The notes under the pieces are model-generated. The model saw only the letters and a program-made list of their open reading frames with translations, did not search any database and was not told the origin of the DNA. 64,000 bases of DNA, from positions 16,934,548 to 16,998,547 of the forward strand of contig OZ007583.1 of NCBI GenBank assembly GCA_963931925.1. The letters are read 5' to 3'. The position numbers and the translations under genes are program-made. The DNA is from Onchidella celtica (lineage: Eukaryota; Mollusca; Gastropoda; Systellommatophora; Onchidiidae). This document shows positions 36,301 to 43,976 of this stretch, one piece after another (positions within the stretch are counted from its first letter, which is position 1; every line of letters starts with the position of its first letter).

Positions 36301-39300
36301 AGTGTCAGTCGTCTCGAGTGGTGAATGCTGACGACAGTGTAGGTCGTCCCAATCGTGGGATCTCCGACGGCAGTGTAGGTCGTCTCGAGTGGTGAATAAT
36401 AGAAGACAGTGAAGAGAAGTTAAGTATTTGGAGGACAGGAGAAAGGACATAAGTACGAGAGATTGATAATGATATGTGAAGGGGGTGGTGAGTGATGTCC
36501 ATAAGTACGAGAGAGTGATAATGATATGTGAAAGGGTTGGTGAGTGATGTCCATAAGTACGATAGAGTGGTAATGATATGTGAAGGGGGTGGTGAGTGAT
36601 TGTATTGATAAATATTTTAGGTGTAATTCTATTTTAAAATTAATGATAAAGTGTATAAATTGTGTATGAATTCGAGCGTATGACTCATGTTGTCTTTGAG
36701 TGAGGGAAGTAGTTTATCACGTTTTATGATTGTATCGTCATAGTGTGTTGTCTAGCTTGTGTATCCTCGTCTATTCTATCCTTCCTCAGCACAGTAGCGT
36801 TGCGTTTTCTGTTGTTGTGGGAGATGGGTTATTCGGGGTAGACGTTGTTCGTTTTTGTTGTTTTGTGATCAGGAGACCACGTCTTGGGAACCTGTGACAA
36901 AGATATGCCATTTCTAACTAAATTTTGTAGGCTGTAATACTTTTTACCAAAGATACGAGATGTCTCTGCTGTCTTTACTTCTACTAATATGAGATGTATA
37001 ATCAAGCTCGCAAATAAAATAGGCTTCACATCTAAGTTTGCATTTAGAAATTTTAGGAAGTACAGAAATTCTGAAAGAACATCACATATATCAATAAATG
37101 GACAAGGTAGCATGCAACGGTGGAAACGATTAGAATTATATCGATGTCATTAGGTGGAATAAATAAAGGTCTAACTGTCCCGAGATGAAGTAAATGACAC
37201 ATGTAATTATTTCGTGTTTTGTTTTTTTATTTCTCGTAACCTACTTTTCAAATAAAAATTTCTTTAACATTTCCCACTCAAGTATTTTCAAAAACGGTTA
37301 AAGTGGAGTCAGACGATTCTGTTATTCATGGGCACAATCAAACCAGCGTCTGCTTTTCAGGCCAACACCTGGACTCACATAGATCCAGCAAATATACTAG
37401 ACAGGGATCTTCGAATGCAAAAGTTTGTAATCTTTTATCACACATACTGGCCAGGATATAAACGATGGAACTCATTATAGATTTCCACTCTATATCTCAC
37501 CTATGCCCTAGCTCGTGAGCAACATCGTGGACTAGCTGGTAAGTGAACGTATTTTCTACCACTGAAATACTTCCAAACTTGCACATAACACCTTTGTAGG
37601 CAACTCCAGTGGTCGGTTTGCTGGCGTTGAGGTGATCTACGATGTCATAGCTGAAACACACGGGAGAAAAAGTTTTCTACCATAGTCCTACAGATGATTG
37701 CATATTAAACAATGAGACACACAGTCGCATACACATTCATATATATATTGCAAGAATCTACACCATTTCAGGAGAAATAAATGACGTAGACTTTCTCTTA
37801 TTAGTTCGACTATAATGGAGCTAAAGGGTGAACATGCAAGCACCTAAAATTTCTTGAATGCGTGACCAAAAATTATGAAACTCCCTGGACTGCCTCAGGT
37901 TTGATGATAAATTACGTGAAATTACGTCTATTCTGGACAGAGTTCAGTCTTTAATAATATGTATTTCCCTTGTTTGTCTGTTGTTGTTGGCTTTTTTTTT
38001 TTTTTTTGAGTTGCGAAAAAGAGACGCAATTTTCGTCGAACAAAATCGAAAGGTGTGACCGGAAATTTCGTTGTAATTATGTGACCACCAGTGGCGGTAT
38101 AACTAGTTACATGTATTATAATAACTTACTGCAGCCCCTGGCTTTGCTGGGGATAGACCTATTGCAAGCTTATTATTTTTATTAAACGTACTGATATTAG
38201 ATGTATCAGTATTAATATTGGACATTTACTTCAGATGTGTAGCCACCCGACAAAATGAGGCACATTTTGGCAGTATTCGATTGGAGAAAATCGTTAAAAA
38301 GCATCATAGGGTCAATTTTGTCGATTTTGCGTTTTCAGTATTTTTTTAAAATTTAACCTCTTTACTATTCCTTTTCCAAATGATAACCCTGTTTGAGAAG
38401 GGTAAATGCCTCAAAACTGAATCAAGTCGCCATCAATTTATTTTGATGAAAAGCTGAAGCTTTAAAGGCGTTTTTCTCAAAACTGGTTGTGTCACTTCCT
38501 GTCTTTGAGAGGCCACATCTTCTCTGCTAATTAAATTACAGCAATATTTTGTTACCTAGTGAAAGGGCTTCGAATAACCTTTTTTGGTGACACCAAAATC
38601 TCCATAACACCAAAATGCAAGAAGTGCCTCATTTTGTCAGGCGCCTGCACAGATCTTCCCAACCTTGTCCATTTCTTTGGTTGTGTGGTAAAGGTGTTTG
38701 TATTGTTTTTAAACAAATTGCAATAAAACGATGTCACATTTACTGCCATTACCGGAGCCTGTGCACTTCTGCTATAGCAGGTGTGTGCACTGGGCAGTTC
38801 GTCTCGTGAACACCCAGTTTTGAATGTGACATAAAGGGAATGGCGCCCATTCATTTTGTGAACTATATAATGGTTTCCTCAAACTGTGATATTTGTAAAT
38901 GTAGACCCTACCCCCACCCCACCCCCGCCTTTTCCCCCTTCTTGTGTTAAACGGGGAACATTCACCGGTGGAAAACAGGATTTTTTTTTCCACATTGCCA
39001 TCAAGTCGTTTACTAAACAGAAAAATGGGCATTTGCATCACAGCTTTATTGCAGTATGGTGATGATGATGCTGACGACGATGATGATGATTATGATGATG
39101 GTGATGATGATGGCGGACATTATGTGCACACTGCGCAAAGAACAAAATCATAATAGCCACAAACAATTCTTGCATAACAACATTGTACGGACACTAAACC
39201 TTGTGTATACATTTATAAAATGTAATTTGGTAAATGAAATAGTGATGATATTGTTGTAGTCAACTAAACACTAGGAACACCAAATCTAGCATTGTGAAAC

Positions 39301-42300
39301 TTTGCACAGCAAATATTGCTCGGAAGAGACAAATACTGGAGCCAACTGGACGCACGTTCAGAAAGCTGTTGACTTAAACATGTGGGCCTACAGGAATAAT
39401 TTTACCCTGGCCGTATAAAAGTTTTTTTCACAGAGCAAGTGACTTATGGAACTACAATAGGAATCCCAGCCTGGCAATCTAAAAACTCTCTCAGAGAGCA
39501 AGTGACTTGTGGAACTACCCTACTAATCTTAGCCTGGCCATCTGAAGGCTTCCAGTTTCAGAAAGCAAGTGACTTATGGAACTTCAATAGTAATCTTGCC
39601 CTGGCAGACTGAAAGGAAGTGATTTATAGAATTACAATAGTAATCTTAGTCTGGAAATCTAAAAGCTCTTTCAGAAAGCAAATGACTTATGGAACTACAA
39701 AAGTAACCTTAGCCTGGCCATCTGAAAGTTCTTTCAGACAGAAAGTGACTTATGGAACTACAATGGTAATCTTACCCTGGCAGTGCAAGAGCCCTTTCAG
39801 AAAGCACGTGTATTGTGGAACTATAATAGCCTAGAAATCTTACCCAGTGAGGAGCATAAGATGATCAAAGCCAGGCAGAGCTCGCCGATTTCTCCAAGAC
39901 CAGTCATAGAAGAGATCGATGGCCTTGTTGGCAGGAATTTGGTCCTCAGTGCCCTCTAGCAAGGAGTCTTTGGTCCATAGGTCATTTATCTGACGATGTT
40001 TCAAGCATAACGATCTACACATCTTCACATGCGCGACACTAAATAATTTCACCCCGGACCTTCTCAAAAGTAAACTGTTGGTTCTCGAGAAATCTTATTC
40101 ATACAGTTCTCCTAATTTATGCCAATTCTACTGTTATCAGAATGGCGTATCTGTGTTGTAACAGTCATAGCCGCCTTAAAGCTTGGGCACTCCAGGCAGT
40201 TGCCCAGGGAACTCCAACATTTAGGGGACCCCATGCATGCAGATTTCTGAGTAGTTGCCTTAGGGATCGGGCCGCAGCCTATTGCTTTGCCCACTGGCCC
40301 ATATTTATGTTAAAACGGCCCTGACAATAATCCATTGCTTTTGTGTTTGTTTTTTTTTACCACCAATTTGGTTTAGTACTCATTGCTTCCATGTTTCTCA
40401 ATGTATAAACAGCTTAAACTGTCTGTAAACTTTGAAAATAAGTGCAACTGAAACCGCTGTAGGAGAATTATTTTATTCTTATTTCATTTTTAGGGGTCAA
40501 ATAAGTGTCTTCTACTATTAAAATTAACTGGCACGAACAGCCAGGGCAGGTACCTAATGGATGCCATAATTATGACTATTCTTAGTCTCTTTAATATCTA
40601 GATGTAATAATGCCATCCCAATTCTTTTTAAAGGGCCTTTGCTGAAACTGCATAAAATGAAAGAGTATTCCAAAGCTGGCTTAATTAAAGAACTTTGTCG
40701 ACTTTTGAGCACATCTGTTCTGTAGGCTTACCGCGGGTGCATTTCGGTGAATGAGCACAAACAGATAACAGCCGATGATTTTACATTAAAATGCCTTTGT
40801 AGACTGTTTACCATGTCGGGACTCTTCATATTTGTTGATTTGAAAGTGGTGGTATTATTTCACAAGTTCAAATTATGAAGCAGGAGGGTTGGTTATTCAT
40901 GTAATTACCTCCCAGATTTATCCAGTATTGGTATCAAAGTTTGGTTTGCGAGCCTGAATTTGTATTTTGTAACTCGCCAGCACCACGATGGCGACTCGCG
41001 CGCAGTAAGCTTACGTTTCGTTGTCATATTTGGAAGATCTAGAAATAGGGCTGGATTAAACTAGGGCATCGAGGAAAGGGAGGCACCACAGACATTTTTC
41101 ATTGCCGGATTCATCATGGATCATATGGTGTCATAGAGATACTATATATAATACTATGTATGGTGCACAACTGCAGATTGTGCGGCTGAACCGGGGTCCA
41201 AAAAAACGGGACACCCACAATAAATGAAAAAATTAAAGTACATGGAAAACACGAAATAAAATGTTATTTTATGGTTTATTTTTGTTTATATTTTGAATTA
41301 CATAATAGTTTTTGAGGGCACCAAAATCTTTTATTTACCTGGGACCACTAAAGGTTTTACTCCGGCCCTTCTAGAAACATTCCATTTCGTTAGTTTGGAC
41401 CAGTAAATTAGATTGTTTTATCTCGGTTCCAAATATATACATTGTACAATACCTGTTTACTATCCACCAGTCTAATATCCAGAAAGATGCCGTATCTGCC
41501 CAAGCTTGCGTACAATTCGTTGACCTGTTGTAGAGACAAAATGCCACGCTTATGAAATATTGTTCAAATTGCCGCACTATCTCTACCATAGTCATCCTGT
41601 TCTCTAACATTTGACAACAGTATTTCCCAAGCTAACAACAGCAATTATTCAACTTGTCCATTTATCACCACAGTTGTTATCGATCATGTTATTAACAACT
41701 GAATTTTCAGATGTTGTTGACGAGAGGCCGACGGATTTAGACTACATTGTCGGATATTTTCCATATTGTTGTGTATGCATTTTTGCCTTTTCAAGCGATT
41801 GAAGATTGACGTTTGGTCGACAAAAAGGGCCAAAAACGCAGAAAACATTATGCCCAAACACATAATTATTTCGAAAAGTTTTTAACCAGTTGGAGTGACA
41901 CCTGCACATAAGAAAGAACCACATTCATGACAAAACCTCAAAATCGGCAAAATGCATACAACAATATGGCACAAACATCCCACGATATAGTAACATCCAC
42001 AGGCCAGACATCGGGAGTGGGGGTTGGAGGGGGGGGGGGCAATTGGCATGGGCCTACCATTTTGAGGGGGGCCTACTCCCCCTGGTAGAAGCAAACAGAG
42101 GAGAGGAGCTTTGTTGAAGAATATTGTTATAGTAAAAAAAAAAAAGCACTGATTGCAAAAATATTTAATGAGCAGTTTGAAATGGGGACCTGTATCTCCC
42201 GTCTAACCTGGGCATATTATCAACTTTCCACTGGCCTGAACATCGAACAAAAAATAGCGGCAGACTGTGCCCACATTATTACCACCACACAGACAGGCAT

Positions 42301-43976
42301 GCATACTGTAACAGGCAGTTTGGGATTTTCAGGAGAAGCATACAAAAATAAAACTGTCCAAATAAAAGGGCAGGTTTTACTCTTGTGACTATCGTTGGTC
42401 AAGGGAAGTTTGCGCTGCTATAAAATTAACCAAAATGTGACAAAATGTTGTTCTGTGTTGTTTTTGTGTTGTGTTGGTTCCAAGTAAACATGTGAACCAC
42501 ATAAAGTTGTTGCCTGAGTCATTTGTTTTATTTACTTACTGTTGTACTGAATTCTTCATTTAACGAAAGCACGTAAGCAAGAATACGCCCATCCTCTCTC
42601 ATTCACCTACATTTGGATCTATGTATTATGTGATTATTTGTGAAACATTGTTTTCCGTCCGCTCTCCTCTGCCAGTCTCCACGCTTCCCCGTAACTATGT
42701 CTCATGTTGAACAGTCTGCCCATACTTACCCCGAATAAGACAGAGTTGATGAACTCATCCATAGCTCTATCGGCCCTGGCCTCCTTTTCCTGTGGCGACC
42801 CGCCGGACATCTTATCCACCCACCTGATGACACAGTCACACAAAATAATAAAACCATCGGACAGGTATTGAGATCACGACTCAGCAATTAAACTTGCTTG
42901 GCCCTTTCACTTTCCACCCCCCCCCCCCCCATTTCCATGGTTTTTTTTTTTTTCATTTTTGGTCACTTTCTGCTCCTTGAGTAATCGGATTCGAGTTTTC
43001 AGTTAAAGAATCATGAAATACATGGGCCTAACTGAAAACAAGTGGTTGGCTGCCTGAAAAGAAACATACACTTACATGGATAGTGTTAGAGTTGGAGAGT
43101 CTTCCTACTCCGTCTTTTTCTCACTCTTCTTGGCCTACCGATTTTAACCACATATATGTGAGGCATTTAGAAATGTATACCTAGTTTGTACTCAGAGAAG
43201 CGGGAGAAAAAGAAAGAAAAACAAATAACTCGAGACCACGTCTACGGCACTAACCGCCTAGCCAGGAAGAAGAAACCAGCGAGCTTAAAATCTTTCGACA
43301 ATTCCGTCTCTCCAAAAGAAAAGAGACGGATGCAACCGAACTATCAAGTGGTGACTCTTTCTGACCAGAGCATGGACCAGAGTATTCGTGTGCTAGGCCC
43401 AATCCCACTTACGTCATCCCGCCCCTCGTGTCTTCTCCATTTTAACCCTGTAAATGTCTTCCAAAAATTGATTCGTTATTTTGGCGCTCAAAATAACTTG
43501 CGACCTTAGTTTTTGTTTGCTCCAATTCCACTTTTTGCACAATTGAGAAATTCGACGTTAAATGTGGGCTTTAGCCATTATGATAAGGAGTTAAAATACA
43601 TCGGAACTGTGAAACAGCTTCATACGTGCCAGAACGCATTTAAACAAGTGTCAAAGGGTGAATTTGTTATACCGCTTCTACATACCAAAAGATCTCCAGT
43701 TTTTCAGAAAATGGAGATAGAACAAACAAGAACTAAGGCAGCAAACTGTTTTACTTACTCATCTCGAGCTTTCTTGTCAATGAGCACTAACAGCTCTGCA
43801 GACAATTGCGCGGGTGCTGGTGATCTGAGACCGGCATCCAGGGGGCCAGGCTGACCTCGTCCTCTGGGTGCAGCGCTTGGCTGGAAAGGATTTATCGGGG
43901 CCACCGGGTTCAGCGCGCCCACTGAACCTAGATTCCCGGGGATAGCACCCAAACCAGATGATGAGAACCCTTGGGG
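15143..43976 (-). CDS. mig-17-like ADAM/ADAMTS metalloprotease with seven PLAC-like modules (gene span, 5' end missing)
   Basis: Seventeen exons on the minus strand join without a phase conflict into 2259 coding bases (752 codons plus stop). In order they encode a Pro/Gly-rich pre-catalytic stretch, a reprolysin-type catalytic domain with HELGH split from SLGCDHD by an intron and an IMS Met-turn, an ADAMTS-like cysteine-rich region (LWC, DG.LCG, CSKGQC), seven six-cysteine modules (C.YGD...C...CY...CC..C) and a charged coiled tail. Such enzymes are secreted and cut extracellular matrix proteins. C. elegans MIG-17 is an ADAM with a PLAC domain. I see no thrombospondin type 1 motif. The signal peptide and propeptide exons were not found, so the start is unknown. 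It is listed as one span; individual exons follow. Confidence 0.85.
15435..15840. mobile_element. ~405-bp inverted-repeat element in the last intron (MITE-like)
   Basis: GATACAATAAAATGAGAC (15437-15454) is repeated in inverted form at 15821-15838 as GTCTCATCTTATTGTATC, with one mismatch in 18. There is no ORF and no clear target duplication. The interior is CpG-richer than its surroundings and includes a CTCF-like motif. It lies between the last two exons of the metalloprotease gene. Confidence 0.6.
15775..15789 (+). promoter_or_regulatory. CTCF-like motif
   Basis: CCGCTAGGTGGCAGT matches the bilaterian CTCF core consensus CCASYAGRKGGCRSY at 14 of 15 positions. It sits inside the inverted-repeat element 15435-15840. 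Binding is inferred from sequence only. Confidence 0.4.
16653..16659 (+). promoter_or_regulatory. Possible TATA box
   Basis: TATATAA upstream of a + strand exon-like frame. AT-rich DNA gives such matches often, so this is weak. Confidence 0.2.
16826..17002 (+). CDS. Candidate phase 1-1 exon, unknown
   Basis: Between acceptor AAGCTGCTCAG and donor GTACCT a 177-base stretch is open for 59 codons and symmetric in phase (1-1). The peptide (IGYVIIFVHDETPHAEPADD, then SIPDRILQQYHSRSSQVSFG and on to TESNA) has protein-like composition. No family recognised. It could be an upstream exon of the RING gene at 27019 (its acceptor phase would be 2, so not directly adjacent), an exon of another gene, or chance. 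Confidence 0.25.
17813..17941 (-). CDS. Metalloprotease exon: PLAC-like module 7
   Basis: 129 bases, acceptor CTTTCAG, donor GTAGTC, phases 1-1. Six cysteines in order C-KYGD-C-(long insert)-C-CC-C; the motif starts DCKYGDKQAWC and ends CCGTCRF. The loop before the third cysteine is longer than in the other modules (LTLTYEEQEW) and the usual Tyr after the third Cys is Pro. The donor is GTAGTC, weaker than the others. Confidence 0.8.
18668..18793 (-). CDS. Metalloprotease exon: PLAC-like module 6
   Basis: 126 bases, phases 1-1, acceptor TTTTCAG, donor GTGCGT. Six cysteines: CEYGDKFENC, then YPYACYHPTNEEACCGFC. Module length is 42 residues including the linker. Confidence 0.85.
19311..19436 (-). 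CDS. Metalloprotease exon: PLAC-like module 5
   Basis: 126 bases, phases 1-1, acceptor CCGACAAG, donor GTAAGT. Six cysteines: CPYGDRYPKWC, YRCYNETVRGWCCDSC. It contains two N-glycosylation sequons (NET, NVS). Confidence 0.88.
20881..21003 (-). CDS. Metalloprotease exon: PLAC-like module 4
   Basis: 123 bases, phases 1-1, donor GTGAGT, acceptor ending TTAG. Six cysteines: CEYGDKSTWC, SGCYLNEDLCCATC. It is very close in sequence to module 3, suggesting they share a recent duplication, although 8.2 kb of intron now separates them. Confidence 0.9.
21053..21556 (+). mobile_element. Complete tRNA-derived SINE with 16-bp target duplication
   Basis: The body 21069-21540 is flanked by perfect 16-base direct repeats TCAGGAGACTAAAATA (21053-21068 and 21541-21556). 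The 5' head is tRNA-like with A box GGTGGTCTAGAGG (21082) and B box GGGTTCTAAACCC (21126). A 63-65-bp segment (TGGATTTTTCTCATATTTTC...) is present twice in tandem. The middle has a GTGCACGTT...CACGTTAAAGAT block, a type of conserved core seen in many invertebrate SINEs. The tail is also found at 14150-14250. It inserted 50 bases beyond the acceptor side of module 4. Confidence 0.88.
21557..23981. other. Large intron, part 1: possible promoter region of the nested RING gene
   Basis: No coding exon found. The stretch has a long C-tract (22111-22126), a second C-tract near 23588, a (TG)n tract near 22048-22064, a full CRE palindrome (22400-22407) and many AGATCT-containing words near 22570-22800. 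A GTAAGT at 22540 follows a stretch that could be a 5' untranslated exon for the + strand gene at 27019, but nothing proves it. Confidence 0.4.
22400..22407. promoter_or_regulatory. CRE palindrome TGACGTCA
   Basis: Full eight-base cAMP-response element, about 4.6 kb upstream of the RING gene start and on its 5' side. It may mark that gene's promoter. A second full copy is at 50573-50580. Confidence 0.3.
23982..24911 (+). pseudogene. L2/CR1-like LINE reverse transcriptase, 3' part
   Basis: An open frame of about 295 recognisable codons from about 24020: QPLADIFRKYDL, YHQYADDSQIY (RT motif C with YADD), CIQEVKKWM..NKLKLN..KTEVML, LFLSRLDYCNILLSGLP and the C-terminus CHLYESF. These motifs are typical of the CR1/L2/Jockey-like group. 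The N-terminal RT motifs and endonuclease are missing, so the copy is 5'-truncated though its remaining frame is intact. It lies in the 8.2-kb metalloprotease intron, antisense to that gene. Confidence 0.88.
24912..25080 (+). mobile_element. 3' UTR and (ATT)n tail of the L2/CR1-like LINE
   Basis: Follows the ORF stop directly. Ends with AAGCGCATAGAGCATTTTTG, GCGCTATATAAATGCCATCC and (ATT)n. The GCGC.ATATAAAT signature recurs at 26493-26545 in a second, orphan tail. Confidence 0.75.
25081..27018. other. Large intron, part 2: no exon seen
   Basis: Upstream of the RING gene. Contains a LINE tail remnant at 26493-26545 (AAGCGCTTAGAGCATTAGTG, ACTATATAAAAGCTC), a G12 tract at 26341 and a G-tract of about 25 near 26649, with ATGATGTCATCA-type words next to them. 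These look like remnants of another repeat. Confidence 0.45.
27019..28333 (+). CDS. IAP-type RING finger protein, nested gene
   Basis: An exon starts after CTCATTTCAG at 27019; ATG at 27023; TAG at 28331; 436 residues. The C-terminal RING (about 389-436) has C389, C392, C404, H406, C410, C413, C420 and C423, a C3HC4 set closely spaced as in inhibitor-of-apoptosis proteins. Residues about 77-122 resemble a UBA-like helix bundle (MRHDLSKAFIRD...EGRAITSTTLFEEC). The rest is Ser/Thr/Gln/Asn-rich and likely disordered; RKRK at 10-13 may be a nuclear signal. An internal duplication reads EDCVDGGLPGMEDCIDGELP. No BIR domain is seen, though the frame is open to the splice site so upstream exons could add coding. 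Probable role: ubiquitin E3 ligase. Confidence 0.85.
28346..28457 (+). pseudogene. Partial duplicate of the RING gene just after its stop
   Basis: About 112 bases are nearly identical to 27543-27654 of the gene itself (AGTAATAGT.G.CAGGGCAGTTTTAGTTCGCCC... through GATTGTGTAGATGGA.GGCTTCC). It starts 12 bases after the stop codon, in another frame, and ends abruptly. It is a fragment in the 3' untranslated region and not a gene. Confidence 0.85.
28523..28528 (+). promoter_or_regulatory. Polyadenylation signal of the RING gene
   Basis: AATAAA 190 bases after the TAG at 28331, on the same strand. It would place the duplicated 112-base fragment inside the 3' UTR. Confidence 0.4.
28529..29221. other. 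Intron DNA, no exon seen
   Basis: Remainder of the large metalloprotease intron up to module 3. I see no exon or recognisable element. Confidence 0.5.
29222..29344 (-). CDS. Metalloprotease exon: PLAC-like module 3
   Basis: 123 bases, phases 1-1, acceptor CTTCAG, donor GTAAGT. Six cysteines: CEYGDHSYEC, LGCYGNDELCCQSC, and one N-glycosylation sequon (NAS). It is followed by the 8.2-kb intron that holds the RING gene. Confidence 0.9.
29345..30839. other. Intron DNA, no exon seen
   Basis: AT-rich intron between modules 2 and 3. Short + strand frames near 29803-30155 are hydrophobic by composition and have no splice context. Confidence 0.5.
30840..30965 (-). CDS. Metalloprotease exon: PLAC-like module 2
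   Basis: 126 bases, phases 1-1, acceptor GTCAG, donor GTGAGT. Six cysteines: CEFGDREDWC, YDCYLNNQTCCESC, and two sequons (NQT, NDS). Confidence 0.9.
31557..31706 (-). CDS. Metalloprotease exon: PLAC-like module 1 (divergent)
   Basis: 150 bases, phases 1-1, acceptor CGTCCAG, donor GTAAGT. Six cysteines: CPQGDQPG...TCEE, SCYDDFYRKKCCVAC. This first module has a longer first loop and lacks Tyr/Phe before GD. The RKKCC..C ending is closest to the PLAC domain as known from ADAMTS proteins and MIG-17, so it may be the ancestral module. Confidence 0.88.
32469..32520 (-). CDS. Metalloprotease exon: end of cysteine-rich region
   Basis: 52-base mini exon, phase 0 to 1, acceptor TTCTTCAG, donor GTAAGT. 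Encodes ICSKGQCIKVEGAPQALG. The C..G.C motif matches the WC..G.C element that closes the ADAMTS cysteine-rich part. Confidence 0.8.
32521..33273. other. Intron DNA, no exon seen
   Basis: Intron between two metalloprotease exons. Nothing recognisable apart from an AGATCTAGATC word near 32960. Confidence 0.5.
33274..33399 (-). CDS. Metalloprotease exon: cysteine-rich region
   Basis: 126 bases, phase 0-0, acceptor GACCTGAAG, donor GTGAGT. Encodes about 42 residues including LCTSLWCSE, QCVSHIASDGFLCGDSM. The C..LWC......C......DG..CG order is the ADAMTS/ADAM cysteine-rich signature. The acceptor has a weak pyrimidine tract, so its exact edge is less certain than others. Confidence 0.85.
34311..34434 (-). 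CDS. Metalloprotease exon: post-catalytic linker/cysteine-rich start
   Basis: 124 bases, phase 2 to 0, acceptor CTTCCCCAG, donor GTAAGA. Encodes DNANCLRG, a linker, then QCQFLFGDDAYFCR. NCL and QC...FG fit the start of the ADAMTS disintegrin-like/cysteine-rich segment. Confidence 0.85.
34592..34662. repeat. Imperfect hairpin
   Basis: GATAAGATGGTTCGTC (34592-34607) is mirrored at 34647-34662 by GACGAAACGTCTTATC with two mismatches in 16. The loop is CG-richer (CCCAGGGCGTGGCTCGC). It lies in a metalloprotease intron and may be a fragment of an inverted-repeat element. Confidence 0.4.
35458..35610 (-). CDS. Metalloprotease exon: second half of zinc site and Met-turn
   Basis: 153 bases, phases 2-2, acceptor CACTAG, donor GTAGGC. 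It opens with LGCDHDGENN, providing the third zinc histidine and the Asp after it, then C....GFIMS (Met-turn) and a C-terminal part with CSAEAIREDL, which resembles the FS.CS...I..FL segment of reprolysins. It contains sequons NNS and NST. Confidence 0.92.
35991..36395. repeat. 71-bp tandem repeat with half-unit structure
   Basis: Starts of GTCGTCTCGAGTGGTGAATG recur at 36026, 36097, 36168, 36239, 36310 and 36381, exactly 71 bases apart, with a shorter first step of 35 bases. Each unit is itself an ancient doubling (GACAGTGTAGATCGTCCCAG versus GACAGTGT.AGTCGTCTCGAG). It lies in a metalloprotease intron and keeps a frame open on the minus strand, which is not considered coding. Confidence 0.9.
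36450..36601. repeat. 52-bp tandem repeat, three copies
   Basis: Units start at ATAAGTACGA.AGA at 36450, 36502 and 36554, with about 52-base spacing and few mismatches (core GATAATGATATGTGAAGGGG). Confidence 0.85.
36602..37500. other. Intron DNA, no exon seen
   Basis: Intron between catalytic exons. The minus-strand frame at 36829-37113 has no matching splice phase and no domain. Confidence 0.5.
37501..37650 (-). CDS. Metalloprotease exon: catalytic domain with HELGH
   Basis: 150 bases, phases 2-2, acceptor GTGTTTCAG, donor GTGAGA. Encodes YDIVDHLNASKPTTGVAYKG, VMCKFGSISVVE and LVHDVAHELGH. GVAY.G.MC and the HE.GH helix are diagnostic of the reprolysin (M12B) family. The Glu is the catalytic base; two of three zinc histidines are here. 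One sequon (NAS). Confidence 0.93.
38241..38646. mobile_element. ~406-bp inverted-repeat element (MITE-like)
   Basis: GACAAAATGAGGCAC (38249-38263) returns inverted as GTGCCTCATTTTGTC (38624-38638), a perfect 15-base match within longer, weaker arms. No ORF. Target duplication not clear. Confidence 0.5.
39057..39115. repeat. (GAT)n microsatellite
   Basis: Degenerate GATGATGATG/GACGAC run, intronic. Confidence 0.85.
39434..39835. repeat. ~63-bp tandem repeat adjoining an exon
   Basis: About seven copies of a unit containing AGCAAGTGACTTATGGAACT, ACAATAGTAATCTTAGCCTG and GAAAGC.CTTTCAGA. Spacing is 50-67 bases, mostly about 63. The array ends within some ten bases of the donor of the exon at 39844-39989. 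Confidence 0.85.
39844..39989 (-). CDS. Metalloprotease exon: catalytic domain
   Basis: 146 bases, phase 0 to 2, acceptor CATCGTCAG, donor GTAAGA. Encodes INDLWTKDSLLEG...IPANKAIDLFYDWSW and ends PGFDHLMLLTG. The FDH.MLLTG strand is a hallmark of ADAM/ADAMTS catalytic domains. Confidence 0.92.
39990..41452. other. Intron DNA, no exon seen
   Basis: Contains a GC-richer segment near 40155-40325 (around GGGCACTCCAGGCAGTTGCC) that looks like part of an old repeat. No exon found. Confidence 0.45.
41453..41524 (-). CDS. Metalloprotease exon: catalytic domain
   Basis: 72 bases, phase 0-0, acceptor CTCTACAACAG, donor GTATTG. Encodes 24 residues, VNELYASLGRYGIFLDIRLV plus DSKQ. VN..Y......I.I.LV is the usual second helix and strand of a reprolysin fold. 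Confidence 0.88.
41525..42729. other. Intron DNA, no exon seen
   Basis: Intron between catalytic exons. A G-tract lies near 42029-42040. Nothing else is recognised. Confidence 0.5.
42730..42823 (-). CDS. Metalloprotease exon: start of catalytic domain
   Basis: 94 bases, phase 2 to 0, acceptor GTGTCATCAG, donor GTAAGT. Encodes WVDKMSGGSPQEKEARADRA and MDEFINSVLFG, a helical segment leading into VNELY of the next exon. Phases match on both sides. Confidence 0.82.
43759..43976 (-). CDS. Metalloprotease exon: Pro/Gly-rich segment and first catalytic strand
   Basis: 218 bases, phase 0 to 2, acceptor GTCTCACTCAG, donor GTAAGT. About 72 residues: a Pro/Gly/Ala-rich stretch with PRGRGQPGPLDAGLRSPAPA, then SAELLVLIDKKARDE. 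The .ELLV..D strand starts the reprolysin domain, so the prodomain boundary lies just before. The basic PRGRG could be a processing region, but no clear furin R-X-K/R-R is present. This is the most 5' exon I can support. Confidence 0.78.

Noticed and set aside
35932..36502. 172-codon minus-strand frame in the protease intron
   Set aside because: Arises from the 71-bp tandem array; repeats of a His/Ser/Arg-rich unit and no phase-compatible splice sites.
43186..43854. Two + strand frames (107 and 113 codons) near the first protease exon
   Set aside because: The second overlaps the supported minus-strand exon, neither has splice support or a known domain, and composition is consistent with chance or an old repeat.
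15143..43976. Calling the protease a true ADAMTS
   Set aside because: No thrombospondin type 1 motif (W..W, CS.TCG) was found in any exon; MIG-17-like architecture fits better.
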